Shown: positions 47,781 to 57,594, numbered from the stretch's first letter. The stretch: 64,000 bases of DNA from Leptospira terpstrae serovar Hualin str. LT 11-33 = ATCC 700639 (GCF_000332495.1 NZ_AOGW02000016.1:124001-188000); one strand, 5' to 3'. Program-made: numbers and translations. The notes: generated from the sequence alone by a model not told the origin.

Positions 47781-48182
47781 ATGTTTAGGTTCAAAGAAAC
47801 AAAAGATTTGATGATTGCCTATGCAAAATGGAGAGATACTGTCGATCGAACCGAAGGAAGTGAAACTGTCTTTGGAGCCAACGCGGAAGTTTCCGAAATT
47901 GCTCGTGACCTCCGAGAAGATGCAGAGTTCGAACTTAGAATTCTCATCCAAGATTTAAAAAAACAAAATCCTTCTGCCATCAAAGAATGGGTAGAGATGA
48001 CCAAAGTGTATTTAAATAAAATCGAAAGTACTGTTCCCGAAGAACAAATCCAACAGCGAAAACAAATTGCACGCGATTGGAAGTATTTGCGCACTCCCTT
48101 AGGAATTTCCGTACGTTACCCGCACCCTTCTCAATATTGGGGAAGTGGGATTGGTGTTTTAGGTCCAGATTTAGACTGGTAA
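47781..48182 (+). CDS. Small protein of unknown function
   Basis: This encodes 133 residues, soluble, with a predominantly helical charged N-terminal two thirds (SEIARDLREDAEFELRILIQDLKKQNPSAIKEWVEMTKVYLNKIE) and a Gly/Pro-rich tail (YPHPSQYWGSGIGVLGPDLDW). I do not recognise the family. It lies divergent from the NAPE-PLD-like gene and 30 bp upstream of the ydcF-type gene on the same strand. Confidence 0.6.
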   Translation: MFRFKETKDLMIAYAKWRDTVDRTEGSETVFGANAEVSEIARDLREDAEFELRILIQDLKKQNPSAIKEWVEMTKVYLNKIESTVPEEQIQQRKQIARDWKYLRTPLGISVRYPHPSQYWGSGIGVLGPDLDW

Positions 48183-48212
48183 GATTTCCTTCCTTTCCGA
48201 ATCCTACTACCA

Positions 48213-48989
48213 ATGGATTCAATATTCTTTACACTATCCAAATTTGGAACTGTTCTACTCTACCCACTTCCTTTATTTTTTCTTTTGGCCTTCCTACTTG
48301 TTCTTAAAACCAAATCGGGACAAGGAAAGTTTCGTCTCTTCCGAATTGTTTTGTTTTTATATTTAGCATCTAACGCCTATGTTGCTAACCTCCTTGTACA
48401 GTCACTGGAAAAAGATTACCCACCAGTTGCGATTCAAGATGTGCCCAAATCAGACGTTGCCATCGTGTTAGGTGGTATGATCCAAACGATATCTTTACAC
48501 CCTGGAAGGCCAGAACTATCCGACTCCGCAGACCGATTGACAGATGCCATTAGACTTTATAAAGCCGGGAAGGTAAAAAAGATCCTGTTTACCGGTGGAT
48601 CGGGACTTCTTTTTGCAGATGCTTATAAGGAAGCAGACTTAGCAAAAGAAATTTTTTTAGGGCTTGGGGTTTTGGAAAAAGATTTAATTTGGGAAAACAA
48701 CTCTCGTAACACTTTTGAAAATGCAGTCGAAACAAAGAAGTTGTTAAATGAAAAAAAACTAGAATCAGCGGTTCTCATCACTTCTGCTTTCCATATGAAA
48801 CGAGCAGCCGGATGTTTTGTAAAACAAGGAATCACTTTTTTTCCCTATCCTACGGACTATCGTGCTACCAATCTCCAATCAGGGGCATTCGAACTATACA
48901 TCCCTTCTGCTAGTTTTTTGGACCAAACCACTCTCTCTATCAAAGAATGGGTAGGGTATTTTGTGTATCGTGCTAAATCCTATTTGTAA
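48213..48989 (+). CDS. YdcF/ElyC-like DUF218 envelope protein
   Basis: This encodes 258 residues: two N-terminal membrane segments and a DUF218 domain with AIVLGGMIQTISLHPGRPELSDSADRLTDAIRLYKAGKV, SRNTFENAVETKKLL and VLITSAFHMKRAAGCFVKQGI. ElyC and SanA relatives affect lipid-carrier use and envelope integrity in E. coli. Two membrane segments plus this domain fit the ElyC arrangement. Precise function in this organism unknown. Confidence 0.82.
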   Translation: MDSIFFTLSKFGTVLLYPLPLFFLLAFLLVLKTKSGQGKFRLFRIVLFLYLASNAYVANLLVQSLEKDYPPVAIQDVPKSDVAIVLGGMIQTISLHPGRPELSDSADRLTDAIRLYKAGKVKKILFTGGSGLLFADAYKEADLAKEIFLGLGVLEKDLIWENNSRNTFENAVETKKLLNEKKLESAVLITSAFHMKRAAGCFVKQGITFFPYPTDYRATNLQSGAFELYIPSASFLDQTTLSIKEWVGYFVYRAKSYL

Positions 48990-49089
48990 GCCTTCTAAAT
49001 CTGCTGTTTTTTTAAGACCTTTTTGTTTGACCGAAACTTGCAATCGGAGAGGTTAGAGGAAAGACGGGAATCCGTCTAAAGAATGGATT

Positions 49090-49482
49090 ATGAATCGTAA
49101 GTTTTTAACTCTTTTGTTTCTTATTGGACTTTCCCTCGGTGGAATTGCCTATTTTTCTTCGCAGGAAACTTCCTATCTCCTTTTGGATGCTTCCGAACTT
49201 GCTGCCAACCAAACCAAATACTCGGACCAAAACCTTCGTGTGCGTGGGTTTGTCAGGGTGGGTAGCCTAGTCCGTGAGGGAAAAAAAGCGAAATTTGATT
49301 TGGAACTGAATGATCAAATCATCCCTGTATTTTTTACAGGAGCCACGCTTTTGCCTGATGCTTTTAAAGAAGGAGCAAGGGCCCGAGTGGACGGAAAGTT
49401 AGATCACGGGGTTTTAGTTGCCTCTCATGTAGAAGCAAAATGCGCCTCTAAATACGAAGCGGGATACGCTGAGGAAAAATGA
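49090..49482 (+). CDS. ccmE: Cytochrome c maturation heme chaperone CcmE, CxxxY type
   Basis: This encodes 130 residues with an N-terminal membrane anchor and an OB-fold heme-chaperone domain (YSDQNLRVRGFVRVGSL, FFTGATLLPDAFKEGARARVDGKLDHGVLVASHVEAKCASKYE). In most bacteria heme is bound covalently by His in an HxxxY motif. Here the equivalent motif is Cys118-ASK-Tyr122, as described for CcmE of Desulfovibrio and some archaea. It overlaps ccmF by 4 bp. No ccmA-D genes lie next to it. Confidence 0.85.
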   Translation: MNRKFLTLLFLIGLSLGGIAYFSSQETSYLLLDASELAANQTKYSDQNLRVRGFVRVGSLVREGKKAKFDLELNDQIIPVFFTGATLLPDAFKEGARARVDGKLDHGVLVASHVEAKCASKYEAGYAEEK

Positions 49483-51677
49483 ATAATTTAGGTACCATCC
49501 TTTTAACTGCTTCTCTCGCCATTTTAGTTTTTTCCGCATTACAAACCATCTACGGAATTTATAAACAAGATCGTAAAGCCATTGAACTTGGCCGACTTGC
49601 ATTAATGACAAATCCATTTGTCATCGTTTTAACATTTACAGTTTTATTAACACAACTCGCCAGATCAGACTATAGCAACTATTATGTGGTCATGCATTCA
49701 AGCGAACACCTTCCATTGTTTTATAAAATGACATCCATCTGGTCAGGTTCGTCAGGAAGTTTGTTATTTTGGAATTTAATACTGAGCGTTTTCACATTTA
49801 TCGTGTTATGGCAAACTCGTAAGTCAATTGAAGATAGAATTCCTATGATGAACCTTATCCTTGCGGTTTTATCTGGATTTTTTTCTTTCCTCGCAGTATT
49901 TTATGGCGATGCCCAACCTTTTCGTGAATTTGTTCCAGAAGCAGCAGCAGGTCGAGGTCTCAATCCTCTCCTCCAACATTGGGCGATGATCATCCATCCA
50001 CCCATCCTTTACATTGGTTATGTAAGTATTTCTATTCCTTTTGCTATTGCCATGTCGGCACTTGTTTCAGGACAACTTTCTGAAGATTGGATGAAGTTCA
50101 TTCGGAAATGGACTTTGTTTTCTTGGTTCTTTCTTGGAACTGGAATTTTACTTGGATCGAAGTGGGCCTATGAAGAGTTAGGTTGGGGTGGATATTGGGC
50201 ATGGGATCCAGTTGAAAATGCATCTCTTATGCCATGGCTACTCACCAGTGCGTTTGTGCATTCAGTGGTGATCCAAGAACGTAGAGGGATGTTAAAGTTC
50301 TGGAACATGTTACTTGTGATACTTGCCTTCCACTTTAGTTTGCTTGGAACTTGGATCACTCGTTCAGGAGTTCTAGAAGGCCCACACAGTTTTTCTAAAT
50401 CTACGATTGGAACTCCGTTTATCATCTATATCATTGGTAGTTTTCTATTCTTTACAGGCTTTGTCATTTATAGAAGAAAAAATCTAACGCCAGAAAGAAA
50501 CTTAGAAGCCATTACTTCCAAAGAAGGAAGTTTTCTTTTAAATAACTTTTTGTTAGTTCTTTCTACTGCAGCCATTCTGTTAGGTGTCTTTTCACCCCTT
50601 TTGTATGGAAAAGAATTTAAAGCTCCTTGGTTTAATTCATGGGGTGTTCCTGCAGGAATTTTTCTTTTACTACTTATGGGAGCTGCCCCACTACTTGCTT
50701 GGAGAAAAGGGGCGGGGGCCGTGTTTTTTTCAACCCTACTCAAACCCTTTATTGCAGGCATCATCGGCGGTGGATTGTACATACTATTCTATTCCCAAAA
50801 CTTTACAAAACCAGACAGTAAGTATGGAGATGTTCTTGCTGAAGTGTATTCGGTTCTTACGGTCACCATTGGGGTTTTTACCATTTCTGGGATCATACAA
50901 GAATACTACCGAGGGATTCGAGCTCGTCGTGAGGAGTTTCAAAACGAAAATCTTTTTGTGGCCGGATACCGAATGTTACTCAAAAACAAACGTAGGTATG
51001 GTGGGTATTTAGTTCATTTTTCACTTGTTCTTGTTTTTATTGGTTATGCGGGGAACGCTTTCAAAATCAATACATCAGTCCGATTTTTTTATGAACTCCA
51101 ACCACCAACATCAGAAGAAATTGTTTACCAGTCTATCGACAAAGCAATGATTGGTGGGTATCAAATTGAAGCCTCTACTCTCAAATTAAAACCTGTCCTA
51201 ATTTCAGGTTTAGGTGGAGAACCTAACATCCAAAATGTGATTGTTTCCCAAGAAGGGACATTCGGAATCTTTCGTGGAACAGACAAACTATCGGATTTAG
51301 TCACGGAACGCAGGTTTTACCCACAAATCTCTCACCTAACAGGAGATTTCGAAACCCATATTCCTACTAGCGAACCTGCCATTCTATCTATGGCAAAAGA
51401 AGATTTTTACATCCAACTTGGTGCCATTGAAACTTCTGATCTTAAATCAGAAAACCCAGACCTTCCTTTGATGTTTATGCAGTATTACTTCACACCGGGA
51501 AGTGAAATGGACAAACTAAAATTCTTTCTCAACTTTCCAAAACAAATTGTAGCAAACCTTGAAGTTTGGGTAAACCCACTGGTAAAACTCATTTGGCTTG
51601 GTTCCTTACTCTATTTCCTCTCTGGAATTTTTTTGTTACTCCCTCTTGGCGAAACAAAAAAGAAGTCGGAAGGTTAG
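49479..51677 (+). CDS. ccmF: Cytochrome c heme lyase CcmF
   Basis: This encodes 732 residues with about 15 membrane segments. The heme-handling WWD-type segment is YEELGWGGYWAWDPVENASLMPWLL, and nearby His residues (HWAMIIHPPILYIGY) fit external heme ligands. CcmF joins heme from CcmE to the CxxCH motif of apocytochromes c. It sits between ccmE (4-bp overlap) and ccmH-like (9-bp gap), an operon for late steps of System I maturation. Confidence 0.92.
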   Translation: MNNLGTILLTASLAILVFSALQTIYGIYKQDRKAIELGRLALMTNPFVIVLTFTVLLTQLARSDYSNYYVVMHSSEHLPLFYKMTSIWSGSSGSLLFWNLILSVFTFIVLWQTRKSIEDRIPMMNLILAVLSGFFSFLAVFYGDAQPFREFVPEAAAGRGLNPLLQHWAMIIHPPILYIGYVSISIPFAIAMSALVSGQLSEDWMKFIRKWTLFSWFFLGTGILLGSKWAYEELGWGGYWAWDPVENASLMPWLLTSAFVHSVVIQERRGMLKFWNMLLVILAFHFSLLGTWITRSGVLEGPHSFSKSTIGTPFIIYIIGSFLFFTGFVIYRRKNLTPERNLEAITSKEGSFLLNNFLLVLSTAAILLGVFSPLLYGKEFKAPWFNSWGVPAGIFLLLLMGAAPLLAWRKGAGAVFFSTLLKPFIAGIIGGGLYILFYSQNFTKPDSKYGDVLAEVYSVLTVTIGVFTISGIIQEYYRGIRARREEFQNENLFVAGYRMLLKNKRRYGGYLVHFSLVLVFIGYAGNAFKINTSVRFFYELQPPTSEEIVYQSIDKAMIGGYQIEASTLKLKPVLISGLGGEPNIQNVIVSQEGTFGIFRGTDKLSDLVTERRFYPQISHLTGDFETHIPTSEPAILSMAKEDFYIQLGAIETSDLKSENPDLPLMFMQYYFTPGSEMDKLKFFLNFPKQIVANLEVWVNPLVKLIWLGSLLYFLSGIFLLLPLGETKKKSEG

Positions 51678-51686
51678 TAAACCAGT

Positions 51687-52340
51687 ATGGAACAAATTGC
51701 ACTAAGAATGAAAGAACAAATGAAAATCTACGGAGAGTTGATCCCCTCAAGAAAGAAAAGATCTTTAACTACAAATGTTCAACTTATGGTTCTCGGATTT
51801 TGTATTCTTTTGCCAAACCTATTATTTGCACAGAAAACTACCACAAATCTAAAAGAAGAAACACAAATCCAAACCTTCTTAAAAGTCACAGAACAAATTC
51901 GTTGTATTTGTTTGCCAAGTCTCCCCATCCAATCTTGTTCCTTCAATATGTGTGCGGCTTCCAGTTATCTCAAATCCTTTATTGAAAACCGAATCAAAGA
52001 CGGAATGAAGGAAGAGGAAATCATTTCAAAAATGGAAAATGGTTTTGGAGATTCTGTTTTAAAAGACCCCATTGTGGTGATGTTTCAGGAAAATGGAAAC
52101 CAAGGGATGGTGGATTCCATTGTATATGGTTTTGGACCCAAAATATTAGCTCAACCTGATGGAACCTGGATTAATTTCACTTTATTTGCATTAGGTGCCT
52201 TTGGTCTTTTTGGAATTTATAAATATGGAACTAGAAAAAAGAAGGATCTTTTACAATCAAATGTAGCTTCTGACAGTGGCCAAAAGTCTTCCACAGAAGA
52301 AATCAAAAACAAAATTCGTAAGTACGAAGAAGAAACTTAA
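51687..52340 (+). CDS. ccmH: CcmH-like thiol protein of cytochrome c maturation
   Basis: This encodes 217 residues: a charged start, a membrane/signal segment near residues 33-48, and a CcmH-like domain with IRCICLPSLPIQSCSFNMC followed by a helical SSYLKSFIENRIKDGMKEEEII and DSVLKDPIVVMF, then a second membrane segment and charged tail. Classical CcmH has one LRCxxC motif; here the cysteines are 73, 75, 84 and 89, the CxC-n-C-n-C layout seen in CcmH relatives of several non-enteric phyla. It should reduce or hold apocytochrome thiols for CcmF. Confidence 0.75.
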   Translation: MEQIALRMKEQMKIYGELIPSRKKRSLTTNVQLMVLGFCILLPNLLFAQKTTTNLKEETQIQTFLKVTEQIRCICLPSLPIQSCSFNMCAASSYLKSFIENRIKDGMKEEEIISKMENGFGDSVLKDPIVVMFQENGNQGMVDSIVYGFGPKILAQPDGTWINFTLFALGAFGLFGIYKYGTRKKKDLLQSNVASDSGQKSSTEEIKNKIRKYEEET

Positions 52341-52389
52341 AAAAAAATACTTACATTTGTTATCCGTTGATTCAAAGGGAAAAGTAAGT

Positions 52390-53547
52390 TTAGAGAGAAC
52401 TCCACTTTTCCCGAACTAAAACGAGTTCTTTTACGAGTCGATGGATGTTTTTTATGTTTAGTTTTGTATTCAAACTGATTCGTAACCTTGGGGTAGGAAC
52501 TGTCGGAGGTCGAATGGCTCTCACATCCAGACCCGCTTCTTGCAAAGATGCTGCATAAAATAAGGCCTCTTTTTCTGTCTCAAGTAAAAGTGGAATAATA
52601 TGGGATGTGGAATTCGTAATTAAAAATCCATTTTGTTTTAAGGATTGTTTTAATTCCTCTGCCATCGTTAACAAATTTTTCCTTTCCTTGTCCATGGAAC
52701 CAAGTAAGGAAAGTGCAAAAGAGGCAAGTTCTGAAACCATAGGAAGAGGAGCCGTAGAAAAAATAAAAGACCGCATTACATTTACTAAGTGGTCACGACC
52801 TATTCTTTTGGTAACAATGATTCCCCCTTCAAGTCCCAAAGACTTTCCTAAGGTATAAACCCGGTAGTCAATGGACTGAATTTCCTTATGGTCCAAGTCT
52901 CGGAAAACAAGTCCCTTGCCCATAGGGCCATAAATTCCAAATGCGTGAGCTTCATCCAAAACAAGAACAAATCCAAATTCATTTTTTAAAGCTAGTAAAG
53001 ATTTTAAATCGGGAGAATCTCCATCCATACTAAACAAAGATTCTGTCACCACGATTCGTTTTTTGTTTCGTGAAGGATCTTCCAAATCTACTTTTTCCAA
53101 AAGCGATCGTAAGTGGATCAGATCTAGATGGTTGTAGTATTTTTTCTTTGCGCCAGAGATACGAATCCCATCTAAAATAGAGGCATGGTTGAGGCGATCG
53201 GTAAACACGTAACAGTCGGGGCCGGCAATGGAATCCAAAAGACCAAAGTTAGCTGTAAAACCTGTGGAAACAAGAAGAGCTGCCTCCCCTTCTACAAAAT
53301 TGGCAAACTCTCTTTCAAACCTGTCCATCGAGGCTGAATTCCCTCGAACCAAACGTGAAGCAGTCGAACCAAAGGGATAAATATCTTTTTGTGATTGGAA
53401 AAAATCCAACATACTCGGATTAGTTGCAAGGCCCATATAGTCGTTAGAACAAAAATCGATTCCTTGGTAGATCCGAGTTTCCCGAAACAATTGTTTTTCA
53501 TGAATGGAATCTAGTTTTTTTTGGACTTCTTCCCAATGATTTGCCAT
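52390..53547 (-). CDS. bioF: 8-amino-7-oxononanoate synthase-type PLP enzyme (BioF)
   Basis: This encodes 385 residues of an alpha-oxoamine synthase. Motifs: IDFCSNDYMGLA, FGSTASRLVRGNSASMDRFEREFANF, DRLNHASILDGIRISGA, VVTESLFSMDGDSPDL, LVLDEAHAFGIYG and the PLP-lysine VYTLGKSLGLEGG. BioF condenses pimeloyl-ACP/CoA with alanine in biotin synthesis. Relatives (KBL, ALAS, SPT) share the fold; length and motifs favour BioF. No other bio genes are adjacent. Confidence 0.85.
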   Translation of the reverse strand: MANHWEEVQKKLDSIHEKQLFRETRIYQGIDFCSNDYMGLATNPSMLDFFQSQKDIYPFGSTASRLVRGNSASMDRFEREFANFVEGEAALLVSTGFTANFGLLDSIAGPDCYVFTDRLNHASILDGIRISGAKKKYYNHLDLIHLRSLLEKVDLEDPSRNKKRIVVTESLFSMDGDSPDLKSLLALKNEFGFVLVLDEAHAFGIYGPMGKGLVFRDLDHKEIQSIDYRVYTLGKSLGLEGGIIVTKRIGRDHLVNVMRSFIFSTAPLPMVSELASFALSLLGSMDKERKNLLTMAEELKQSLKQNGFLITNSTSHIIPLLLETEKEALFYAASLQEAGLDVRAIRPPTVPTPRLRISLNTKLNIKNIHRLVKELVLVREKWSSL

Positions 53548-53621
53548 AACCTACCAGTTTTCTTTTTCCTTAATTTTTTCCGATTTAATTTTTTACCCAT
53601 TTTGTTAGAATGATCCCATAG

Positions 53622-54368
53622 ATGAGCCTCCTTAAGCCAGATGTCATCCAGCGAATTCGTTCAGCACGCAATCTATTGTTTCTCACGGGAGCAGGGATTT
53701 CTAGCGAAAGTGGGATCCCCACCTTTCGTGGAGAGGGTGGGTATTGGAAAACTTATAAAGCCGAAGAACTTGCCACGCCCGAAGCCTTCGCGAGACATCC
53801 CGAAGTAGTTTGGGAATGGTATGACTGGAGACGGGGGATTTGCCGTGAAACAAAACCCAATGATGGCCACCTAACAATTGCAAAATGGCAATTCAAATCC
53901 GAATCTGTAAATCTCATCACACAAAATGTTGACGGACTCCATCCAAGAGCCGGTAGCAAACACCTATTAGAGATTCATGGCAATATATTCCGTGCACGTT
54001 GTACCCATTGTCATGCAAAATTCGATTTGGAAGAAGATGGGTTAGGCCAACCAGGATTAAAGTATTGTATAGCTTGTGAATCCTTACTAAGACCAGATAT
54101 CGTTTGGTTTGGCGAAGGTTATGACAATAGACTTCTTACCAAAGCTTGGGAACTAAGTAAAGTGGCCCATGTAGTTTTTGTCATAGGAACGAGTGCCAAC
54201 GTTTCGGTTCCCTCTAATTTAGCACTCACTGCAGTTCGTAATGGAGCCCTAGGGATTGAAATCAATCCAGAAACCACATCCCTCACTCCTTCCCTACAAC
54301 TTCATTTGGGTGGGAAGTCGGGAGAAATCCTTCCTGAAATTTTCAAAGAAGTTTTTCCTGATACTTGA
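53622..54368 (+). CDS. cobB: Sir2-family NAD-dependent protein deacylase (CobB-like)
   Basis: This encodes 248 residues: GAGISSESGIPTFRGEGGYW, TQNVDGLHPRAGS, catalytic His in EIHGNIF, a Zn site CTHC...CIAC, and VIGTSANVSVPSN. The Tyr and Arg of WEWYDWRR match the YxxR motif of SIRT5/CobB-type class III sirtuins that favour succinyl- or other acidic acyl-lysines. It removes acyl groups from protein lysines using NAD. Divergent from bioF with 74 bp between starts. Confidence 0.92.
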   Translation: MSLLKPDVIQRIRSARNLLFLTGAGISSESGIPTFRGEGGYWKTYKAEELATPEAFARHPEVVWEWYDWRRGICRETKPNDGHLTIAKWQFKSESVNLITQNVDGLHPRAGSKHLLEIHGNIFRARCTHCHAKFDLEEDGLGQPGLKYCIACESLLRPDIVWFGEGYDNRLLTKAWELSKVAHVVFVIGTSANVSVPSNLALTAVRNGALGIEINPETTSLTPSLQLHLGGKSGEILPEIFKEVFPDT

Positions 54369-54504
54369 TCCTATCTCAATATAGAATTGAACTAGAAACC
54401 AAAAAGTAAGAACTTACCTTGAACCATAATCAAATTTTAAACCAATAACTGACACGAACAAAAAATTAAAACAGAGAACCAAATTATAAATCAACGAGAA
54501 TTAT

Positions 54505-54861
54505 ATGATCACTATCGCTTTACTTATTTTATCAAATATCTTTATGACCTTTGCTTGGTATGGACATCTAAAATATGCCAAGTCTAGTCATATGTTCTAT
54601 GTTATTTTGTTTTCTTGGGGAATTGCTTTTTTCGAATATATGCTCATGGTTCCGGCAAACCGAATTGGATATTCTGTTTATAAATTCGAAGGGTTCCAAT
54701 TAAAAATCATCCAAGAAGTGATCACCATCTTTGTGTTCATTCTATTTGCGACCTTATTCCTCGGAGAAAGGTTAAAATGGAATTATATCGTAAGTTTTGG
54801 TCTCATCTTACTTGCAGGTTACTTTGCATTTGGTTTTGGAAATAAATCAAACGGACACTAA
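54505..54861 (+). CDS. DUF486 membrane protein
   Basis: This encodes 118 residues with four membrane segments and family features FAWYGHLKY, SWGIAFFEYMLMVPANRIGY and LKIIQEVITIFVF. DUF486 proteins resemble small drug/metabolite transporters, but no substrate is established. The last 15 bp overlap the convergent coaB gene. Confidence 0.82.
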   Translation: MITIALLILSNIFMTFAWYGHLKYAKSSHMFYVILFSWGIAFFEYMLMVPANRIGYSVYKFEGFQLKIIQEVITIFVFILFATLFLGERLKWNYIVSFGLILLAGYFAFGFGNKSNGH

Positions 54862-55524
54862 GAACTGAACGAGTGCTTCTGCAATTTTTTCTTTTGGGAG
54901 TGGTCCAATTTCTTTTTCCATTCCCTTGGCACTAAAAATACGCACTGTCGAATCTACTTCACCAAATCCTTTGCCGGCACCCACATAATTTCCTACAATG
55001 AAATGAAGTCCTTTTCTTGTTAGTTTGTCCTTTGCATATTTTTCCAGTTCCCTTGTTTCAGCAGCAAATCCAACTCGAATGGAATTCTCTATTTTATGTT
55101 CGAAAACATACTCAGTAACTTGTTGTAAAACATCTGGATTTTCTTCTAACTCGAGAAGAAGGCCTTTCGTTCCTTCGGAAGTTTTTTCTTTTTTTATTTT
55201 GTGTTCTGCGGTCATGATGGGACGAAAATCTGCGGGAGCCGCCGCCATCACAAGTAAACTGTCGTTAGTGATTTGAGAGAGAACTGCGTCTCGTAATTGG
55301 ATGGTTGTTTCCACTTCGATATTTTGTTTAGCGCCAGCTACATTAGCATATCGTTCCAATGTATTTCCGTGGATGTAGACCACTTCCACAGGGTATAATA
55401 AAAATGATTTTGCGATTTCATATCCCATCTTTCCAGAAGAGGCATTCGAAATATAACGAACAGGATCAATCCATTCCCGCGTTGGGCCCGAAGTAACGAT
55501 TACTCGTTTGAATTTTAGATTCAT
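54847..55524 (-). CDS. coaB: Phosphopantothenate-cysteine ligase (CoaB), separate gene
   Basis: This encodes 225 residues equal to the C-terminal half of bifunctional Coa[44 protein letters not shown], and [22 protein letters not shown]. It joins phosphopantothenate to cysteine in coenzyme A synthesis. The ATG overlaps the coaC stop by 4 bp, so the split looks natural rather than a frameshift. Convergent 15-bp overlap with the DUF486 gene. Confidence 0.88.
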   Translation of the reverse strand: MNLKFKRVIVTSGPTREWIDPVRYISNASSGKMGYEIAKSFLLYPVEVVYIHGNTLERYANVAGAKQNIEVETTIQLRDAVLSQITNDSLLVMAAAPADFRPIMTAEHKIKKEKTSEGTKGLLLELEENPDVLQQVTEYVFEHKIENSIRVGFAAETRELEKYAKDKLTRKGLHFIVGNYVGAGKGFGEVDSTVRIFSAKGMEKEIGPLPKEKIAEALVQFLVSV

Positions 55525-56051
55525 GAATTTTTGGTATGGAGTTTTATAATTTGTTCGGTGATGGATTCTACAGTAGCTAGTTTACCATACCCTTCATCAC
55601 CACAAACAACAATACCTTTGTCAGGAGAAACAATGGTCACACCATCCTTTTCCAAAGTTTTTAAATTTCTTTGGACCGCAGGGTGTAAATACATTCCCGG
55701 ATTCATCGAAGGAGCAACTAACACGGGAGAGGTGCAAGCCAAATAGGTAGAGGTTACTAAATCATCAGCAATTCCATTGGCCATTTTTCCGATGATATTG
55801 GCGGAAGCTGGCACCACAGCAAGTACTGAGGCAATGTTTTTGATTTCGATATGAGCCATACCAGTATCAAATTCATCTATACGAACAGGTTTTCCTGTTA
55901 ACGCCTCAAATGTGATTTTCCCAACAAATTTCGTAGCGTTAGAAGTCATAATCACTCGGACAGGGTATCCTTGTTTGGTAAGACCTCTTACCAAATCACA
56001 AGCCTTGTAAGATGCGATGGATCCAGAAACAGCAATTACAATTTCTTTCAT
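55521..56051 (-). CDS. coaC: Phosphopantothenoylcysteine decarboxylase (CoaC), separate gene
   Basis: This encodes 176 residues of the HFCD flavoprotein fold: [56 protein letters not shown] with the active-site His, and [19 protein letters not shown] Cys in [14 protein letters not shown] fits the catalytic flap cysteine. It decarboxylates phosphopantothenoylcysteine to phosphopantetheine. It starts exactly at the base before the stop of the upstream CorC-type gene, so the three are tightly packed and probably cotranscribed. Confidence 0.88.
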   Translation of the reverse strand: MKEIVIAVSGSIASYKACDLVRGLTKQGYPVRVIMTSNATKFVGKITFEALTGKPVRIDEFDTGMAHIEIKNIASVLAVVPASANIIGKMANGIADDLVTSTYLACTSPVLVAPSMNPGMYLHPAVQRNLKTLEKDGVTIVSPDKGIVVCGDEGYGKLATVESITEQIIKLHTKNS

Positions 56052-57422
56052 CTACCTGTCCTCGTAAGAAAGTTCCCGTTCCATTTCAGAATCATTGTCT
56101 TCTTCTAGTTTCGGAGTAAACAAAATGGAGATGATCTTATTCCCTTCCATTTTTTTTACCTTCAGGCTTCCCTTTTTAATTTGAACGATGCTACCCTCTT
56201 TTGGCATATCTTCGTTCTTTTCCATAAAATAACCAGCGATCGTACGAACTTCTTCCATATCGGAAGGTTCTTCCCCTTCTAAGATATCAGACAAACTAGA
56301 TAGTTCTGTCTCTCCATCCAGAGTAATGGCTTTTGTTTTTTTATTCTTGGAAGTAACATCCACTTCATCAGTGTCTGTTTCATCTCGAATTTCACCAAAA
56401 AATTCTTCTATAATATCTTCTAAGGTAAGCAGTCCCGAAACTCCACCATACTCATCAATTACAATAGCCATATGTTGTTTTTTCTCGCGAAGTTTGGTCA
56501 TCACACGTTCTATGGACATAGACTCTGGAACTTTCACAAAATCCTTTTCCATAATCATGGTGATCTTTTCTTTTTTACCTTTTGCAGAAAGGTGCGCCGC
56601 TTGCCATTTTAAATATTTCTGTACATGGACAATACCTACAATACGATCCAATGTTTGATCATAAACTGGGTATCTTGAAAAACTATGTTCTGCAATCAGA
56701 GGAAGCATTTTATCAATGGTTGATTCTTGAGAAATTCCAATGATAGAAAGTCTATGTGTCATTACATCTTTGGCTGTGTGTTCGGAAAAATCAAAAGTCT
56801 TTTGGATGAGTTGCATCTCAGCATTATCGATCCGACCTTGTTTCCTTTGTTCTTCAATAATGATCATCAACTCTTCTGCAGAGTGAACGTACTTATCACC
56901 CGTACGTTGCAATCGAAAGAGAGTGAGAACCCCACCAGCCAATCGATTCATCACAAACGTGACAGGAAAGAATAAATAATAAAACAACCACATAGGTCCA
57001 GAAACACCAAGTGCTATTGATTCTGTGTTTTGGATGGCAAGTGTTTTAGGAACCAGCTCCCCCAAAATCACATGAAGGAGTGTAATGAGTGTGAAGGAAA
57101 CACCGATCGAGATACTGTGGATGGTTACCAAATCCAATTCAATATGAAACATATGAAGGAATCCGGAAACGACACTAGCGAACAAAGCTTCGCCGATCCA
57201 TCCAAGCAGAAGGCTTGCAACAGTGATTCCCACTTGGCAAACCGATAACATATCATCGATTTTAGAGACAGCCTTTTTGGTAAGATGAGCCATAGCTCTG
57301 TTTTCTTTGACTAACTCCTCTAGGCGAGAGGGGCGGATGGAAACCATAGCAAACTCGGCTGCTACGAAGAAACCATTGACAAAGACGAGGAGAAAGATGA
57401 GAAAGATGCCGATTATTTCCAT
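56052..57422 (-). CDS. HlyC/CorC (CNNM)-family membrane protein with CBS domains
   Basis: This encodes 456 residues: a DUF21/CNNM domain with three or four membrane segments at 1-190, a CBS pair at about 205-335 (AKDVMTHRLSIIGISQES and MAIVIDEYGGVSGLLTLEDIIEEFFGEI), and a CorC_HlyC domain at about 355-435. Relatives are involved in divalent cation (Mg2+, Co2+) efflux rather than hemolysis, despite the old name. First gene of a set with coaC and coaB. Confidence 0.88.
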   Translation of the reverse strand: MEIIGIFLIFLLVFVNGFFVAAEFAMVSIRPSRLEELVKENRAMAHLTKKAVSKIDDMLSVCQVGITVASLLLGWIGEALFASVVSGFLHMFHIELDLVTIHSISIGVSFTLITLLHVILGELVPKTLAIQNTESIALGVSGPMWLFYYLFFPVTFVMNRLAGGVLTLFRLQRTGDKYVHSAEELMIIIEEQRKQGRIDNAEMQLIQKTFDFSEHTAKDVMTHRLSIIGISQESTIDKMLPLIAEHSFSRYPVYDQTLDRIVGIVHVQKYLKWQAAHLSAKGKKEKITMIMEKDFVKVPESMSIERVMTKLREKKQHMAIVIDEYGGVSGLLTLEDIIEEFFGEIRDETDTDEVDVTSKNKKTKAITLDGETELSSLSDILEGEEPSDMEEVRTIAGYFMEKNEDMPKEGSIVQIKKGSLKVKKMEGNKIISILFTPKLEEDNDSEMERELSYEDR

Positions 57423-57594
57423 AGAAACTCGAGCACCACTAAAGTATTATGATCAGGGTCCATTGCTTATGAGGAATAGAATTAAGTATTTTGGAGAGTT
57501 CTCCTAGTGTCGCCTACAATTTGGCACATTTTTACCGGAAATGATAAAGGAAATGGAAGTCTGCCCAAAAGATTCTCCGTTAATTATGTCTCCC
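57423..57594. other. Intergenic region between CorC-type and TPR-type genes
   Basis: This 172-bp stretch has no ORF or strong hairpin that I can see. It should hold the promoter for the CorC-type gene (minus strand) and the 3' end of the TPR-type gene. Confidence 0.4.

Noticed and set aside
47700..47951. N-terminal extension of the NAPE-PLD-like protein
   Set aside because: It runs antisense through the divergent 133-residue gene and lacks the signal peptide position expected; the GTG at 47699 gives a proper lipoprotein signal.
55521..55524. Frameshifted coaBC fusion
   Set aside because: The downstream half has a clean ATG in an ATGA overlap and both halves are full length, so the split looks natural.
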